From Acidimicrobiaceae bacterium (GTDB lineage: Bacteria > Actinomycetota > Acidimicrobiia > Acidimicrobiales > JAUTXP01): a stretch of 38,325 nucleotides of DNA. The DNA lies in contig JAUTXP010000046.1 in assembly GCA_030837965.1 (NCBI GenBank), forward strand, positions 1 through 38,325. Reading direction: 5' to 3'. Below, piece by piece: positions 1 through 7,627 of the stretch (its first letter is position 1; every line of letters starts with the position of its first letter). The notes under the pieces are model-generated. The model saw only the letters and a program-made list of their open reading frames with translations. It was not told the DNA's origin and ran no database searches. Position numbers and translations under genes: made by a program.

Positions 1-876
1 GCCGCGTCGGCGACGGGCGTGGCCCACAGCGTGGCGCTGGCCCCGGCCGTGGCCGTGACCACCCTGCGCTACGGCTTCGCCGGCCCCGGCGACTCGCCCG
101 CCCTCACCGTCGACGGGTCGGGCGCGCTCGAGCGGCTCCAGCCCCTGCTCGGCGGCGTGCTCGTGACCAGGCGGGCCGCGGCCGGGGGGGACGTGTGGAG
201 CTACCCCGGCGTCCACGGCGACGTCGTGGCCCTGGCCGACGGGGCGGGCGCCAAACAGGGCCCGACGCGCACGTACGACCCCTTCGGCGGCGCCCTCGCG
301 GGCGTCCCCGACAACACCGGCGGCAGGGTCGACTACGGCTGGCTGGGCCAGCACCAGCGGGGCTACGAGGCCGACGCGGGCGGCGGCGTCATCGAGATGG
401 GCGCCCGCATGTACGTGCCCGGCCTCGGCCGCTTCCTCGAGGTCGACCCGGTCGAGGGCGGCTCAGCCAACGACTACGACTACGTCAACGGCGACCCGGT
501 CAACAATCTCGATCTGGCGGGCACGATGTGCTTCGTCAAGTGCGGGTGGGGACACGTCACTAGGGGCGTTAAGCATGTAGCTCTCAATTTCGCAGCAGTT
601 CCGCCGTATCTCGCCTACTACGCCTCGTACAAGACGCGACGGGCGGCGCCTCACTGGATGCGCGGACCTCTCGTGCCGCTGAAGGCCAGCGAATCACTCG
701 GGCTGTGGGGTGATCAGGTGATCGATCGGTGGAAGGGCGAGTCCGTTCGAGACGAAGGCACGAAGGGCTACATTACGCCTTGGCATTCGTGGACGAATGG
801 ACCTATTCGGTTCCTTCGTGGCCCATACATCTACCTGCCCGGGATCCACGGTGACGGTCGTCGTGACTACGTGTGA
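1..876 (+). CDS. RHS/YD-repeat protein, C-terminal end (5' truncated), with variable tail
   Basis: The frame is open to the left edge, so this is the last 291 residues of a larger protein. Residues around 95-175 form the RHS-associated core: a YDPFGG motif, then GARMYVPGLGRFLEVDP, then a Y-Y-N-DPVNN-D-G pattern. In polymorphic toxin systems this core marks the end of the conserved shell, and everything after it is an exchangeable toxin tail. Here the tail starts near base 530 and has about 115 residues rich in Trp, Tyr and Gly; I do not recognise its fold. Base composition changes at the junction: line 61-120 has 47 of 60 G+C, line 541-600 only 33 of 60, which fits tail replacement by recombination. 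A small lipoprotein gene starts 4 bases downstream. The RHS call is firm; toxin activity is inferred. Confidence 0.85.
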   Translation, partial: AASATGVAHSVALAPAVAVTTLRYGFAGPGDSPALTVDGSGALERLQPLLGGVLVTRRAAAGGDVWSYPGVHGDVVALADGAGAKQGPTRTYDPFGGALAGVPDNTGGRVDYGWLGQHQRGYEADAGGGVIEMGARMYVPGLGRFLEVDPVEGGSANDYDYVNGDPVNNLDLAGTMCFVKCGWGHVTRGVKHVALNFAAVPPYLAYYASYKTRRAAPHWMRGPLVPLKASESLGLWGDQVIDRWKGESVRDEGTKGYITPWHSWTNGPIRFLRGPYIYLPGIHGDGRRDYV

Positions 877-880
877 TCGG

Positions 881-1231
881 GTGAGGCGGCTGTTCGTTGG
901 CGGTTCGGTGGGGTTGCTCGCAGCTGTGTTGGCCGCGTGCAACCCCGATCCGACGTCCGGCGGGTTTACATTCAAAATCGTCAATGACCGGTCTGGTGCC
1001 GTTGTTGTCAAGTACTGCGACAATCGAAGTTGCTCACGAGTTGACTGGAAGGCGACAGTGCCAGCCGGCGGGGTCGAGCCGGCGAACACGTCGGCTGAGG
1101 GACACGACGAGTGGTATCAGTTCGCTGACGCTGACACTGGTGCCGTGCTCGGTTGTACGACGGTGAACTTCCACGGACGGAAGAAGGGTGTCGTCCTTCG
1201 CGTCTCGAGCGCCACGCCGTGCGCCGCTTGA
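881..1231 (+). CDS. Small Cys-containing lipoprotein, candidate RHS immunity protein
   Basis: A 116-residue protein. The frame is open further upstream, but the GTG at 881 gives a clean lipoprotein signal: VRR, then a hydrophobic stretch, then the lipobox LAAC. It lies 4 bases after the RHS stop, so the two genes are probably cotranslated. The mature part has four further Cys residues, which could form disulfides outside the membrane, and no family I recognise. Position directly after a polymorphic-toxin tail is the usual place for an immunity gene, and a lipid-anchored product would act at the outer face of the membrane. The gene shares the lower GC of the RHS tail. Immunity function rests on position only; it may simply be an unrelated lipoprotein. 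Confidence 0.6.
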   Translation: MRRLFVGGSVGLLAAVLAACNPDPTSGGFTFKIVNDRSGAVVVKYCDNRSCSRVDWKATVPAGGVEPANTSAEGHDEWYQFADADTGAVLGCTTVNFHGRKKGVVLRVSSATPCAA

Positions 1232-1346
1232 CGCTGCCCGTCGGATCCTGGCCACCGACACGACAACAACTCGCGCCGGCATCGCGTCAACCCCTCGCAT
1301 TGCCTGTCGTGCGCTCTGTGATCGACCCGACTCCCGGGTACTACGA

Positions 1347-1538
1347 ATGACGGGACGGCGGCTACGTAGGGTCAGTCCGCTCCTGGCGTGCCTCGTGGGC
1401 TTCGGTTGCGGTTCGAGACCCGTGGCGCATTCCCAACAACCTGATGCCCGTGTCTGCGACTCCGATCAGGTTCGTTCGCCAGCGAAGGCTGTGAGGCGTC
1501 GACCGAGCGGTAAATGCGCCCGTTCTCATGGCTGCTGA
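1347..1538 (+). CDS. Doubtful short lipoprotein-like ORF
   Basis: A 63-codon frame from ATG 1347. Its first 25 residues look like a lipoprotein signal: basic MTGRRLRR, a hydrophobic run, then GFGC. The remainder is Arg/Ser/Cys-rich, has no recognisable domain, and its last third lies opposite the XRE remnant, so it may be a truncated lipoprotein whose 3' part has been replaced. No strong ribosome-binding site was seen. It could equally be chance coding. Confidence 0.2.
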   Translation: MTGRRLRRVSPLLACLVGFGCGSRPVAHSQQPDARVCDSDQVRSPAKAVRRRPSGKCARSHGC

Positions 1539-1644
1539 CGCGTTGGCTGTCGGTGCCGATGCGCTCGCCGAGCTCACCTTGGTACCAACCGGCTTGCGCG
1601 TCGGTCCCGCGACCGGCGGCCTCGTGCCGAAGGCGACGGGCCAT
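1495..1644 (-). pseudogene. Remnant of XRE-family helix-turn-helix regulator
   Basis: On the minus strand, ATG 1644 opens with MARRLR and, after a poorly conserved stretch, reads QGELGERIGTDSQRVSSHENG and then an RI-x-x-SVDA motif. That is the typical core of a Cro/C1-type HTH (helices 2-4 plus the ENGR motif). After SVDA the expected L-x-x-I-A-x-A-L segment and the rest of the protein are absent in all three frames I inspected. The conserved stretch is about 50 codons, against 100 or more for intact members. The gene is therefore probably broken. The HTH resemblance is seen in the translation; pseudogene status is inferred. Confidence 0.5.
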
Positions 1645-1698
1645 CGGAAGGGCCACGCCCGCAGAGGCGCAACGCCCGACCGCCAACCCGCGGGCGAT

Positions 1699-4017
1699 CT
1701 ACGGCGCCCACTGGGAGCGGAAGCGGCGCAGGCGTAGCGAGTTGGTGACCACGAAGACGCTGGAGAAGGCCATGGCCCCGCCTGCGATGAGCGGGTTGAG
1801 CCTGCCCGACGCGGCCAGCGGCAGGGCGGCCACGTTGTAGGCGAAGGCCCAGAACAGGTTGCCCTTGATGGTTCGCAACGTGGCGCGCGACAGGCGGATG
1901 GCGTCGGCCGCGGCTCGCAGGTCGCCCCGCACCAGGGTGATGTCCGACGCCTCGATGGCCACGTCGGTTCCGGTTCCCATGGCCACGCCCAGATCGGCTT
2001 GAGCGAGGGCGGCGGCGTCGTTGACACCGTCACCCACCATGGCCACAACCCGGCCATCGCGTTGCAGCCTCCTGACCACGTCCACCTTGTCCTCGGGGCG
2101 GACCTCGGCGACCACGTCGGCCTCGTCCAGCCCCACGCCGTGGGCCACAGCCAACGCGGCCCTTCGGTTGTCGCCGGTCAACAACAGTGGGCGCAGCCCC
2201 AGCCCCCGCAACGCCGTCACCGCCTCGGCCGACGTCGCTTTGACGGCGTCGGCCACGGCCAACACGGCCCGAGCCTGGCCGTCCCACGCGACCACCACCG
2301 CCGTGCGGCCTTCGGCCTCGGCCGCCTCCTGAGCGGCGGCCAAGGCGGGCGGCAGCCCAGGCCCGGGCGACAGCGCATCCACCACGAACGACGCCCGCCC
2401 CGCGATCACGGTGTGCCCTTCGACCACACCACGCACTCCGAAGCCCTGCGTGCTGAAGAACTCGGCCACACCGGGCAGGTCAGCGCCGCCAACCGTGCCG
2501 CCGCCAGCCGCCCCGCCGGCCCCAACCCCGCCGCCATGCCCACGCGCCCCTTCGACCACGGCCCGCCCGATGGGGTGCTCGCTGGCCGACTCCACCGCGG
2601 CGGCCAGGCGCAAGGCCTCACCCTCGGTCACACCGTCGACGACCACATCGACAAGGGTCATGCGGCCGGTCGTGATGGTGCCGGTCTTGTCCAGCACCAC
2701 GGTGTCGATCCGACGGGTCGACTCCAGGATCTCCGGACCCTTGATGAGGATGCCGAGCTGCGCGCCCCGCCCGGTACCCACCAACAGCGCGGTCGGCGTG
2801 GCCAGGCCGAGGGCGCACGGGCAGGCGATGATCAACACGGCAACGGCCGCGGTGAATGCCGACTCGACTCCATGCCCGGTCACCAGCCACCCCGCCAACG
2901 TGAGCCCGGCCAAGACGATGACGGTGGGTACGAACACGGCCGAGATGCGATCGGCCAGACGCTGCACGGGTGCCTTGCCGCTCTGGGCGTCCGCCACCAG
3001 TCGGGCCATGTGGGCCAAGGCCGTGTCCGATCCAACGCGTATGGCCCGCACGATGAGCCGCCCGCCCGCGTTGACCGTCGCCCCCGCGACCTCGTCGCCC
3101 GGCCCCACCTCGACGGGCACGCTCTCGCCGGTCAGCAGCGAGGCGTCGATGGCCGACGTGCCGTCCTCGACCACACCGTCGGTGGCCACCTTCTCACCCG
3201 GTCGCACGACGAAGCGCTCGCCGACGGCCAACTGCTCGACGGGGACCCTGGCCTCCACGCCGTCCCGAAGCACAGCCACGTCCTTGGCCCCCAACTCCAT
3301 GAGGGCCCGCAAGGCCGCGCCCGACGAACGCTTGGCCTTGGCCTCGAAGTACCGGCCGGCCAGAAGGAATACGGTCACACCTGACGCCACCTCGAAGTAC
3401 ACGGCGTCCGCACCGTGCCCGTTGGACACGCCCAACGAGAAGCCCATCCGCATGGCCGCGTCCCCAGCGTCGCCGAAGAACAACGCGTACAGCGACCATC
3501 CGAAGGCGGCAAGGACGCCCATGGAGATGAGGGTGTCCATGGTGGTGGCCCGGTGCTTGAGGTTCACCCACGTGGCCCGGTGAAACGGCAGCGCGCCCCA
3601 AACGGCGACCGGTGCGGCCAGCACCAGCGAAGCCCACTGCCACCCGTCGAACTGAAGGCGGGGCACCATGGCCAACACGACGACCGGGATGGACAGGCCG
3701 AGCGAGACGAGCAGCCGGCGTCGCAGCACCTGGGTCTCCGCGTCGCTCAGGTCATGGTCGTGCTCATGCCCGCCGCCGTGCTCGCCGCCATGGTGCGGGC
3801 GGGGGAGGGCGGCCGAGTAGCCCGCGGCCTCCACTGTCTCGATCAGCGTGGTCGCGTCGATGTGCGACGGCGCCTGCACCACGGCCTTCTCGGTCGCGTA
3901 GTTGACCGACGCCTGCACGCCCTCGATTCGGTTGAGCCGCTTCTCGACTCGCGCCGCGCACGACGTGCACGTCATGCCCCGGATGTCGAGCTCGACCCGC
4001 TCGACGGCGTCGGTCAC
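1699..4017 (-). CDS. copA: Copper-exporting P1B-type ATPase
   Basis: A 772-residue P1B-1 ATPase that exports Cu(I) using ATP. In order: an N-terminal heavy-metal domain with GMTCTSC (Cys17, Cys20), a His-rich linker at about residues 78-92, paired transmembrane helices, the TGES actuator motif, the membrane Cys399-Pro-Cys401 copper site, phosphorylated Asp443 in DKTGT, the SEHP motif, GDGVNDAAAL, and final helices with NSLRLRRFR, typical of CopA. The frame is open 56 codons further upstream, but that extension is the copZ gene read in another frame. The GTG at 4017 overlaps the copZ stop as GTGA and places the metal domain at the N-terminus. It is last in csoR-copZ-copA and presumably derepressed by copper through CsoR. 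Specificity for Cu over Ag is not resolvable. Confidence 0.95.
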   Translation of the reverse strand: MTDAVERVELDIRGMTCTSCAARVEKRLNRIEGVQASVNYATEKAVVQAPSHIDATTLIETVEAAGYSAALPRPHHGGEHGGGHEHDHDLSDAETQVLRRRLLVSLGLSIPVVVLAMVPRLQFDGWQWASLVLAAPVAVWGALPFHRATWVNLKHRATTMDTLISMGVLAAFGWSLYALFFGDAGDAAMRMGFSLGVSNGHGADAVYFEVASGVTVFLLAGRYFEAKAKRSSGAALRALMELGAKDVAVLRDGVEARVPVEQLAVGERFVVRPGEKVATDGVVEDGTSAIDASLLTGESVPVEVGPGDEVAGATVNAGGRLIVRAIRVGSDTALAHMARLVADAQSGKAPVQRLADRISAVFVPTVIVLAGLTLAGWLVTGHGVESAFTAAVAVLIIACPCALGLATPTALLVGTGRGAQLGILIKGPEILESTRRIDTVVLDKTGTITTGRMTLVDVVVDGVTEGEALRLAAAVESASEHPIGRAVVEGARGHGGGVGAGGAAGGGTVGGADLPGVAEFFSTQGFGVRGVVEGHTVIAGRASFVVDALSPGPGLPPALAAAQEAAEAEGRTAVVVAWDGQARAVLAVADAVKATSAEAVTALRGLGLRPLLLTGDNRRAALAVAHGVGLDEADVVAEVRPEDKVDVVRRLQRDGRVVAMVGDGVNDAAALAQADLGVAMGTGTDVAIEASDITLVRGDLRAAADAIRLSRATLRTIKGNLFWAFAYNVAALPLAASGRLNPLIAGGAMAFSSVFVVTNSLRLRRFRSQWAP

Positions 4018-4223
4018 TTCACCAACTCGTAGCCCGCCTCGTCGACGGCGGCCCGCATCTGTTCGTCGGTGACAGGAAGCGAGCTGGTGACGATGACGTC
4101 GCCGCTGGCCAACTCGACCTCGATCCCTTCGACACCATCGAGCTTGGCCACCTCCTCGGTGACGGCCCGAACGCAGTGCTCGCACGTCATCCCCTGCACC
4201 TTGTAGGTGGAGGTCGTCGTCAC
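4014..4223 (-). CDS. copZ: Copper chaperone, heavy-metal-associated domain
   Basis: A 69-residue single HMA domain (ferredoxin-like fold) with the Cu(I)-binding motif GMTCEHC near residues 11-17, the usual length for CopZ. It would carry cytosolic Cu(I) to the N-terminal domain of CopA. The start is GTG 4223, preceded by a strong AAAGGAG at good spacing. Its stop overlaps the copA start by 4 bases (GTGA), so the two are translationally coupled. It begins 16 bases after the csoR stop, in the same operon. Confidence 0.92.
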   Translation of the reverse strand: MTTTSTYKVQGMTCEHCVRAVTEEVAKLDGVEGIEVELASGDVIVTSSLPVTDEQMRAAVDEAGYELVK

Positions 4224-4239
4224 GATTCGCTCCTTTCCC

Positions 4240-4521
4240 TCAACTCTTCAGCAGCCGCTCGACGGCCGCGGTGGCCTCGGTCAGCTTGCGGTCGGCGTCG
4301 GCGCCGCCTGCGGCCACGGCATCGGCCACGCAATGGCGCAGGTGGTCGTCGAACATGCCCACGGCCACGCTCTGCAAGGCCTTCGTGGCGGCCGAGATCT
4401 GGGTCAGCACGTCGATGCAGTAGCGGTCGGCCTCGACCATCTGGGCGATCCCCCGCACCTGCCCCTCGATCCGACCCAGCCGCCGCAGCAGGTCGTCCTT
4501 GTTCATCTCGTAGCCCGGCAT
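4240..4521 (-). CDS. csoR: Copper-sensing repressor CsoR
   Basis: A 93-residue all-helical CsoR/RcnR-family repressor. With the start at ATG 4521 (MPGYE) the copper ligands are Cys35, His60 and Cys64, each one lower than the Cys36/His61/Cys65 triad recalled for M. tuberculosis CsoR. The conserved RRLGRIEGQVRGI segment near the N-terminus is present. A longer form from ATG 4533 is possible, but that ATG lies inside the probable operator, and family members usually begin with a MPGY-like sequence. It is the first gene of csoR-copZ-copA. Apo-CsoR should bind upstream and release when Cu(I) binds, giving autoregulation. Confidence 0.92.
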   Translation of the reverse strand: MPGYEMNKDDLLRRLGRIEGQVRGIAQMVEADRYCIDVLTQISAATKALQSVAVGMFDDHLRHCVADAVAAGGADADRKLTEATAAVERLLKS

Positions 4522-4532
4522 GCTCGGAACCA

Positions 4533-4547
4533 TACCCCCCTAGGGTA
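4533..4547. promoter_or_regulatory. Probable CsoR operator
   Basis: An imperfectly spaced inverted repeat TACCC-N5-GGGTA (TACCCCCCTAGGGTA) sits directly upstream of csoR and resembles GC-rich pseudo-palindromic CsoR operators with flanking TAC/GTA. A second palindrome, AGTCTT-CGC-AAGACT, abuts it at 4547-4561. It would control the leftward csoR-copZ-copA operon. Binding is inferred from position and symmetry. Confidence 0.6.
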
Positions 4548-4559
4548 GTCTTCGCAAGA

Positions 4560-4602
4560 CTGGAGGACATACCCTGCGGATTCCACGGCCTATGTCCTCC
4601 AG
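4560..4602. repeat. Dispersed 43-base palindrome, copy 1
   Basis: Arms CTGGAGGACAT (4560-4570) and ATGTCCTCCAG (4592-4602) pair perfectly over 11 bp. The inner part pairs imperfectly. A second copy with a perfect 17-bp stem lies at 16447-16489; including flanks, about 42 of 49 positions match. This copy lies between the divergent csoR and response-regulator genes, so it is not a simple 3' terminator. Confidence 0.75.
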
Positions 4603-4634
4603 ACGGGAGGGCATGAGTGGGAATCCGCAGCCGG

Positions 4635-4652
4635 CTCACAGGAAGCTCACAG
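4635..4652 (+). promoter_or_regulatory. PhoP-like direct-repeat box upstream of response regulator
   Basis: Two copies of CTCACAG separated by 4 bases (4635-4641 and 4646-4652) give an 11-base repeat period, the usual spacing for OmpR/PhoB-family dimers. Actinobacterial PhoP boxes have a similar TCACAG-type direct repeat with a 4-base spacer. The box lies 22 bases before the response-regulator start, which suggests autoregulation. Binding is inferred. Confidence 0.5.
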
Positions 4653-4674
4653 ACATGTGCGCAACAGTGGACCC

Positions 4675-5394
4675 ATGAGCACCGCGTCCCAGGCCCAGCC
4701 CGCGGCCAGCGCCCAACGGCCCAACCGCATCCTGGTGGTGGACGACGAGGAGAACATCAGCTTCCTGCTCGACTCGGCCCTGCGCCACTTCGGGTACGAG
4801 GTGCGCACGGCGGCCACGGGACGCGAGGCCCTGCGCCAGATCGAGCAGTTCGCCCCCGACCTGATGCTGCTCGACGTGATGCTGCCGGACCTCGACGGGT
4901 TCGAGATCGTGCGCCGCATGCGCATGGACGGCATCAAGGTCCCCGTCTTGTTCCTGACCGCCCGCGACGCGGTGGACGACAAGGTGCGAGGCCTGACCCT
5001 TGGCGGCGACGACTACGTCACCAAGCCCTTCAGCCTGGAGGAGGTGATGGCCCGCATCCAAGTCATCCTGCGCCGACAGGGCGTTGTCGCGGCCTCGTCC
5101 AAACTGGCGCTGTCCGACCTCGAGATGGACGACGACGCCCATACCGTGCGACGGGCGGGCGAGCTCATCGACCTGTCGCCCACCGAGTACAACCTGTTGC
5201 GCTTCCTGCTCTTGAACACCGGGCGCGTCATGTCCCGCAACCAGATCCTCGACCACGTCTGGCAGTACGACTTCGGTGGCAACGCCACGGTTGTCGAGAC
5301 GTACATCAGCTATCTGCGCAAGAAGGTCGACCGGCTGGGCCCGCCACTCATTCACACCGTGCGCGGCGTCGGCTACAGCCTCAGGGTCTCGTAG
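4675..5394 (+). CDS. OmpR/PhoB-family response regulator
   Basis: A 239-residue regulator. The N-terminal receiver has the acidic pair Asp23/Asp24, phospho-acceptor Asp67 in LLDVMLPDLDG, Thr95 and Lys117 in YVTKPF. The C-terminal winged helix carries the LSPTEYNLLRFLLLN and VETYISYLRKKVD motifs of the OmpR DNA-binding domain. ATG 4675 is chosen over GTG 4657, which only adds RNSGP-type sequence before the conserved region. The stop is immediately followed by the histidine kinase ATG. The signal sensed is unknown; the box 4635-4652 suggests it controls itself. Confidence 0.93.
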   Translation: MSTASQAQPAASAQRPNRILVVDDEENISFLLDSALRHFGYEVRTAATGREALRQIEQFAPDLMLLDVMLPDLDGFEIVRRMRMDGIKVPVLFLTARDAVDDKVRGLTLGGDDYVTKPFSLEEVMARIQVILRRQGVVAASSKLALSDLEMDDDAHTVRRAGELIDLSPTEYNLLRFLLLNTGRVMSRNQILDHVWQYDFGGNATVVETYISYLRKKVDRLGPPLIHTVRGVGYSLRVS

Positions 5395-6900
5395 ATGTCG
5401 CTGCGTCGACGCATCCTTCTCGGGTTCGTCGTCATAGCCGCCGTGCTCGTCGTCACCAACGTGGCCTTGTCCGGCACGTTCCGCTCCTTCCTGCTCGAGC
5501 GGGTGGACCAGCAGTTGGCCGACGTGTCCAGCAGGCCAGTGTTCCGCGGCGACCCCAGGGGGAGGCCGGGTGAGCGGCCCCAAGACCGGCCGGGCGAGAC
5601 GGTCAGCGAGTACTACATCGCCTTTGTCGATCCCGCCACCGGGGCCTACACGCCGGTCAGTTCCGCTCTGGACACCGGCGCGACCCCGCCGCCCAGGATC
5701 GACGCCGAGGCCGTGGCCCGCCACACGGCAAGCAACGCCGAGGACGCCCGACCCTTCACGGCCCAGTCGCAATCGGGTACCGGCCGATGGCGCCTCATCG
5801 TGGTGGAGAGCGGGCCCGGCAACCGCACCGCGGTGGTGGGCATCAGCCTCAACGAACTTCAGGCCACCTTGCGCCGCGTCCGCTTCGTGCAAGCGGCGGG
5901 CACGTTGGCGGTGCTGCTCGCCTTGGGCATCGTGTCGTGGTGGATGCTGCGGCTGGGCGTGCATCCCTTGGAGGACATGGCCACAACGGCCGACGCCATC
6001 GCCGCGGGCGACATGTCCCGGCGCGTCCAGCACCCGAGCGAGGTCACCGAGGCGGGCCGACTGGGTGTGGCCATCAACTCGATGTTGGAGCGCATCGAGG
6101 AGGCCTTCAGAGCCAGGGAGGCGTCCGAGGAGCGGGTGCGTCGGTTCGCGGCCGACGCCTCGCACGAGCTGCGCACGCCCCTCACCTCCATCCAGGGCTA
6201 CACCGAGCTGTGGCGGGCCGGGGCGTTGAGCTCCAAGCCGAAGCTGGCCGACGCCATGCGCCGCATGGAGCAGGAGTCGCACCGCATGGCCGCGCTGGTC
6301 GAAGACCTGTTGGTGCTCGCCCGCCTCGACCAGGGCCGCCCGCTCGACAGAGGCCCGGTGCGACTCGACCTGATCGCGCACGACGGCGTGCGCGACGCCT
6401 TGGCCGTGGAGCCCGACCGGCCCATCTCGATCACGGCCCAGCCCGTTGTGGTCCAAGGCGACGACGGCCGCCTCCGCCAGATCGTGGCCAACCTGTTGTC
6501 CAACGCCAGGGTCCACACCCCCGCGGGAACGCCCGTGCGCGTCAGTGTGACGTCGACCAATGAGGGCGCCAGTCGCACGGCCCGTCTGGAAGTGGCGGAC
6601 GACGGGCCCGGCCTGGCGCCCGAGGCCGCGGCCAAGGTGTTCGAGCGCTTCTACCGGGCCGACCAGTCCAGAGCCCGGGCGGCAGGCGGCAGCGGGTTGG
6701 GACTGTCGATCGTGGCCGCCGCGGCCGAAGCACATGGGGGCCGGGCGACCGTTCATTCCGGGCCGGGCCAGGGCACGCGGTTTGTCATCGACCTGCCTGC
6801 GGACGAATCCGCATCAGATTCCGAGACGTTTCACAGAAACGGCGGTCATGGTGATGGTGAGGCCCGAGAGCCGGGCCCGATCAACAAGGAGTTCCGATGA
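5395..6900 (+). CDS. Membrane sensor histidine kinase
   Basis: A 501-residue kinase. It has an N-terminal transmembrane helix (about 8-28), an extracytoplasmic sensor region rich in Arg/Pro/Gly (about 30-160), a second helix (about 165-185), a HAMP linker, HisKA with phospho-accepting His257 in ASHELRTPLTSI, the N-box NLLSNARVHTP, G1 DDGPGLAP, F-box and G2 GSGLGLSIV. All catalytic motifs are intact. The start abuts the response-regulator stop with no gap. A polar tail follows the ATPase domain and overlaps the next gene by 4 bases. It presumably phosphorylates Asp67 of the preceding regulator. The ligand cannot be inferred. Confidence 0.93.
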   Translation: MSLRRRILLGFVVIAAVLVVTNVALSGTFRSFLLERVDQQLADVSSRPVFRGDPRGRPGERPQDRPGETVSEYYIAFVDPATGAYTPVSSALDTGATPPPRIDAEAVARHTASNAEDARPFTAQSQSGTGRWRLIVVESGPGNRTAVVGISLNELQATLRRVRFVQAAGTLAVLLALGIVSWWMLRLGVHPLEDMATTADAIAAGDMSRRVQHPSEVTEAGRLGVAINSMLERIEEAFRAREASEERVRRFAADASHELRTPLTSIQGYTELWRAGALSSKPKLADAMRRMEQESHRMAALVEDLLVLARLDQGRPLDRGPVRLDLIAHDGVRDALAVEPDRPISITAQPVVVQGDDGRLRQIVANLLSNARVHTPAGTPVRVSVTSTNEGASRTARLEVADDGPGLAPEAAAKVFERFYRADQSRARAAGGSGLGLSIVAAAAEAHGGRATVHSGPGQGTRFVIDLPADESASDSETFHRNGGHGDGEAREPGPINKEFR

Positions 6901-7544
6901 ACGTGGACACTGCGAGCGACCCCACCGGGCCCGACCGGGATCGAAGTCGCCGCCTTCGGGCCGGGCTGGTCGCGGGCGGCGCCGCCGTGGGGCTGACGTT
7001 GGCCGGTCTGGGCGTGGCCGCGGGCCAGACGGGCGACACCACGACGCCGCCGCCTGCGGCCCAGGCCCCGGCCGCGGGCCAGGCCGATCCGGGGCCGCGG
7101 CCTGAAGGACGGGGCGGCCCCCATCGGGGAGAGAAGGGCCTCGGCATGGGCATCCACGGCGAGTTCACGACCCGTGCCCCGGCCGGCGGCTATCAGACCA
7201 TGGCCAGCCAGGTCGGCGAGGTCACCGACGTGAGCGCATCGGCGGTCACGGTCAAGAGTGAGGACGGCTACAGCCGGACCTACGTCGTCGACGACAACAC
7301 GTTGGTCAACGCGGGCAACGAGGGCATCGCCGACGTGAAGAAGGGCGACAACGTCAGGGTGCTGGCCATCGTCAAGGACGGCAAGGCCAACGCCGTCGAG
7401 CTCCAGGACGGGACGCAGGTCGGCCAGCTCAAGGACAAGTGGCGGCCGCGTCGGCCCGCCCCTGCCCCTGCCCCCGGCACCGCGCCGAACGGCAGCGCAC
7501 CGAGCAGCGGCGCCCCGAGCGCGAGCGGCGGCTCCTCGTCATAG
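6897..7544 (+). CDS. Exported DUF5666-like protein of the two-component operon
   Basis: A 215-residue protein. It has a basic segment (DRSRRLR), a hydrophobic stretch to about residue 45 (signal peptide or anchor), a Pro/Ala/Gly-rich linker, a small beta-rich domain (about 100-165), then a Pro/Ser-rich tail. The domain reads VGEVTDVSASAVTVKSEDG and later KKGDNVRVLA, resembling DUF5666-type OB/beta-barrel repeats. ATG 6897 overlaps the kinase stop (ATGA) and follows AAGGAG at 6-base spacing. It may be an envelope protein that is the output of, or accessory to, the two-component system. The function is unknown. Confidence 0.75.
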   Translation: MNVDTASDPTGPDRDRSRRLRAGLVAGGAAVGLTLAGLGVAAGQTGDTTTPPPAAQAPAAGQADPGPRPEGRGGPHRGEKGLGMGIHGEFTTRAPAGGYQTMASQVGEVTDVSASAVTVKSEDGYSRTYVVDDNTLVNAGNEGIADVKKGDNVRVLAIVKDGKANAVELQDGTQVGQLKDKWRPRRPAPAPAPGTAPNGSAPSSGAPSASGGSSS

Positions 7545-7562
7545 CCGCAGTCCCTACTGCGG
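7545..7562 (+). terminator. Weak hairpin after the two-component operon
   Basis: CCGCAGT-CCCT-ACTGCGG forms a 7-bp stem right after the stop codon. The 15-base sequence around its left arm (7539-7553) is repeated at 7568-7582. There is no T-tract, so terminator function is uncertain. Confidence 0.35.
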
Positions 7563-7627
7563 ACTGGTCATAGCCGCAGTCCTGCCTGCGTGCATCCGCG
7601 CCGGGGAGGATCTCCTTGGTGGCCTCC

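Larger units (their letters stand above)
1232..1698. other. 467-base gene-poor stretch with decayed sequence
   Basis: Between the small lipoprotein and the end of copA there is no convincing intact gene. It holds a short lipoprotein-like reading frame on the plus strand (1347-1538) and, partly opposite it, a broken XRE-type regulator on the minus strand (1495-1644). Composition stays AT-richer than the surroundings up to about 1550. This looks like debris at the edge of a variable toxin locus. No terminator or promoter could be assigned. Confidence 0.5.

Noticed and set aside
4018-4185. Upstream extension of copA
   Set aside because: It is copZ read in another frame; GTG 4017 overlaps the copZ stop and begins just before the metal-binding domain.
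4636-6756. Very long open frame on the minus strand opposite the two-component genes
   Set aside because: Translation is Gly/Arg/His-rich without domains and lies antisense to clear response-regulator and kinase genes; it is a by-product of high GC.
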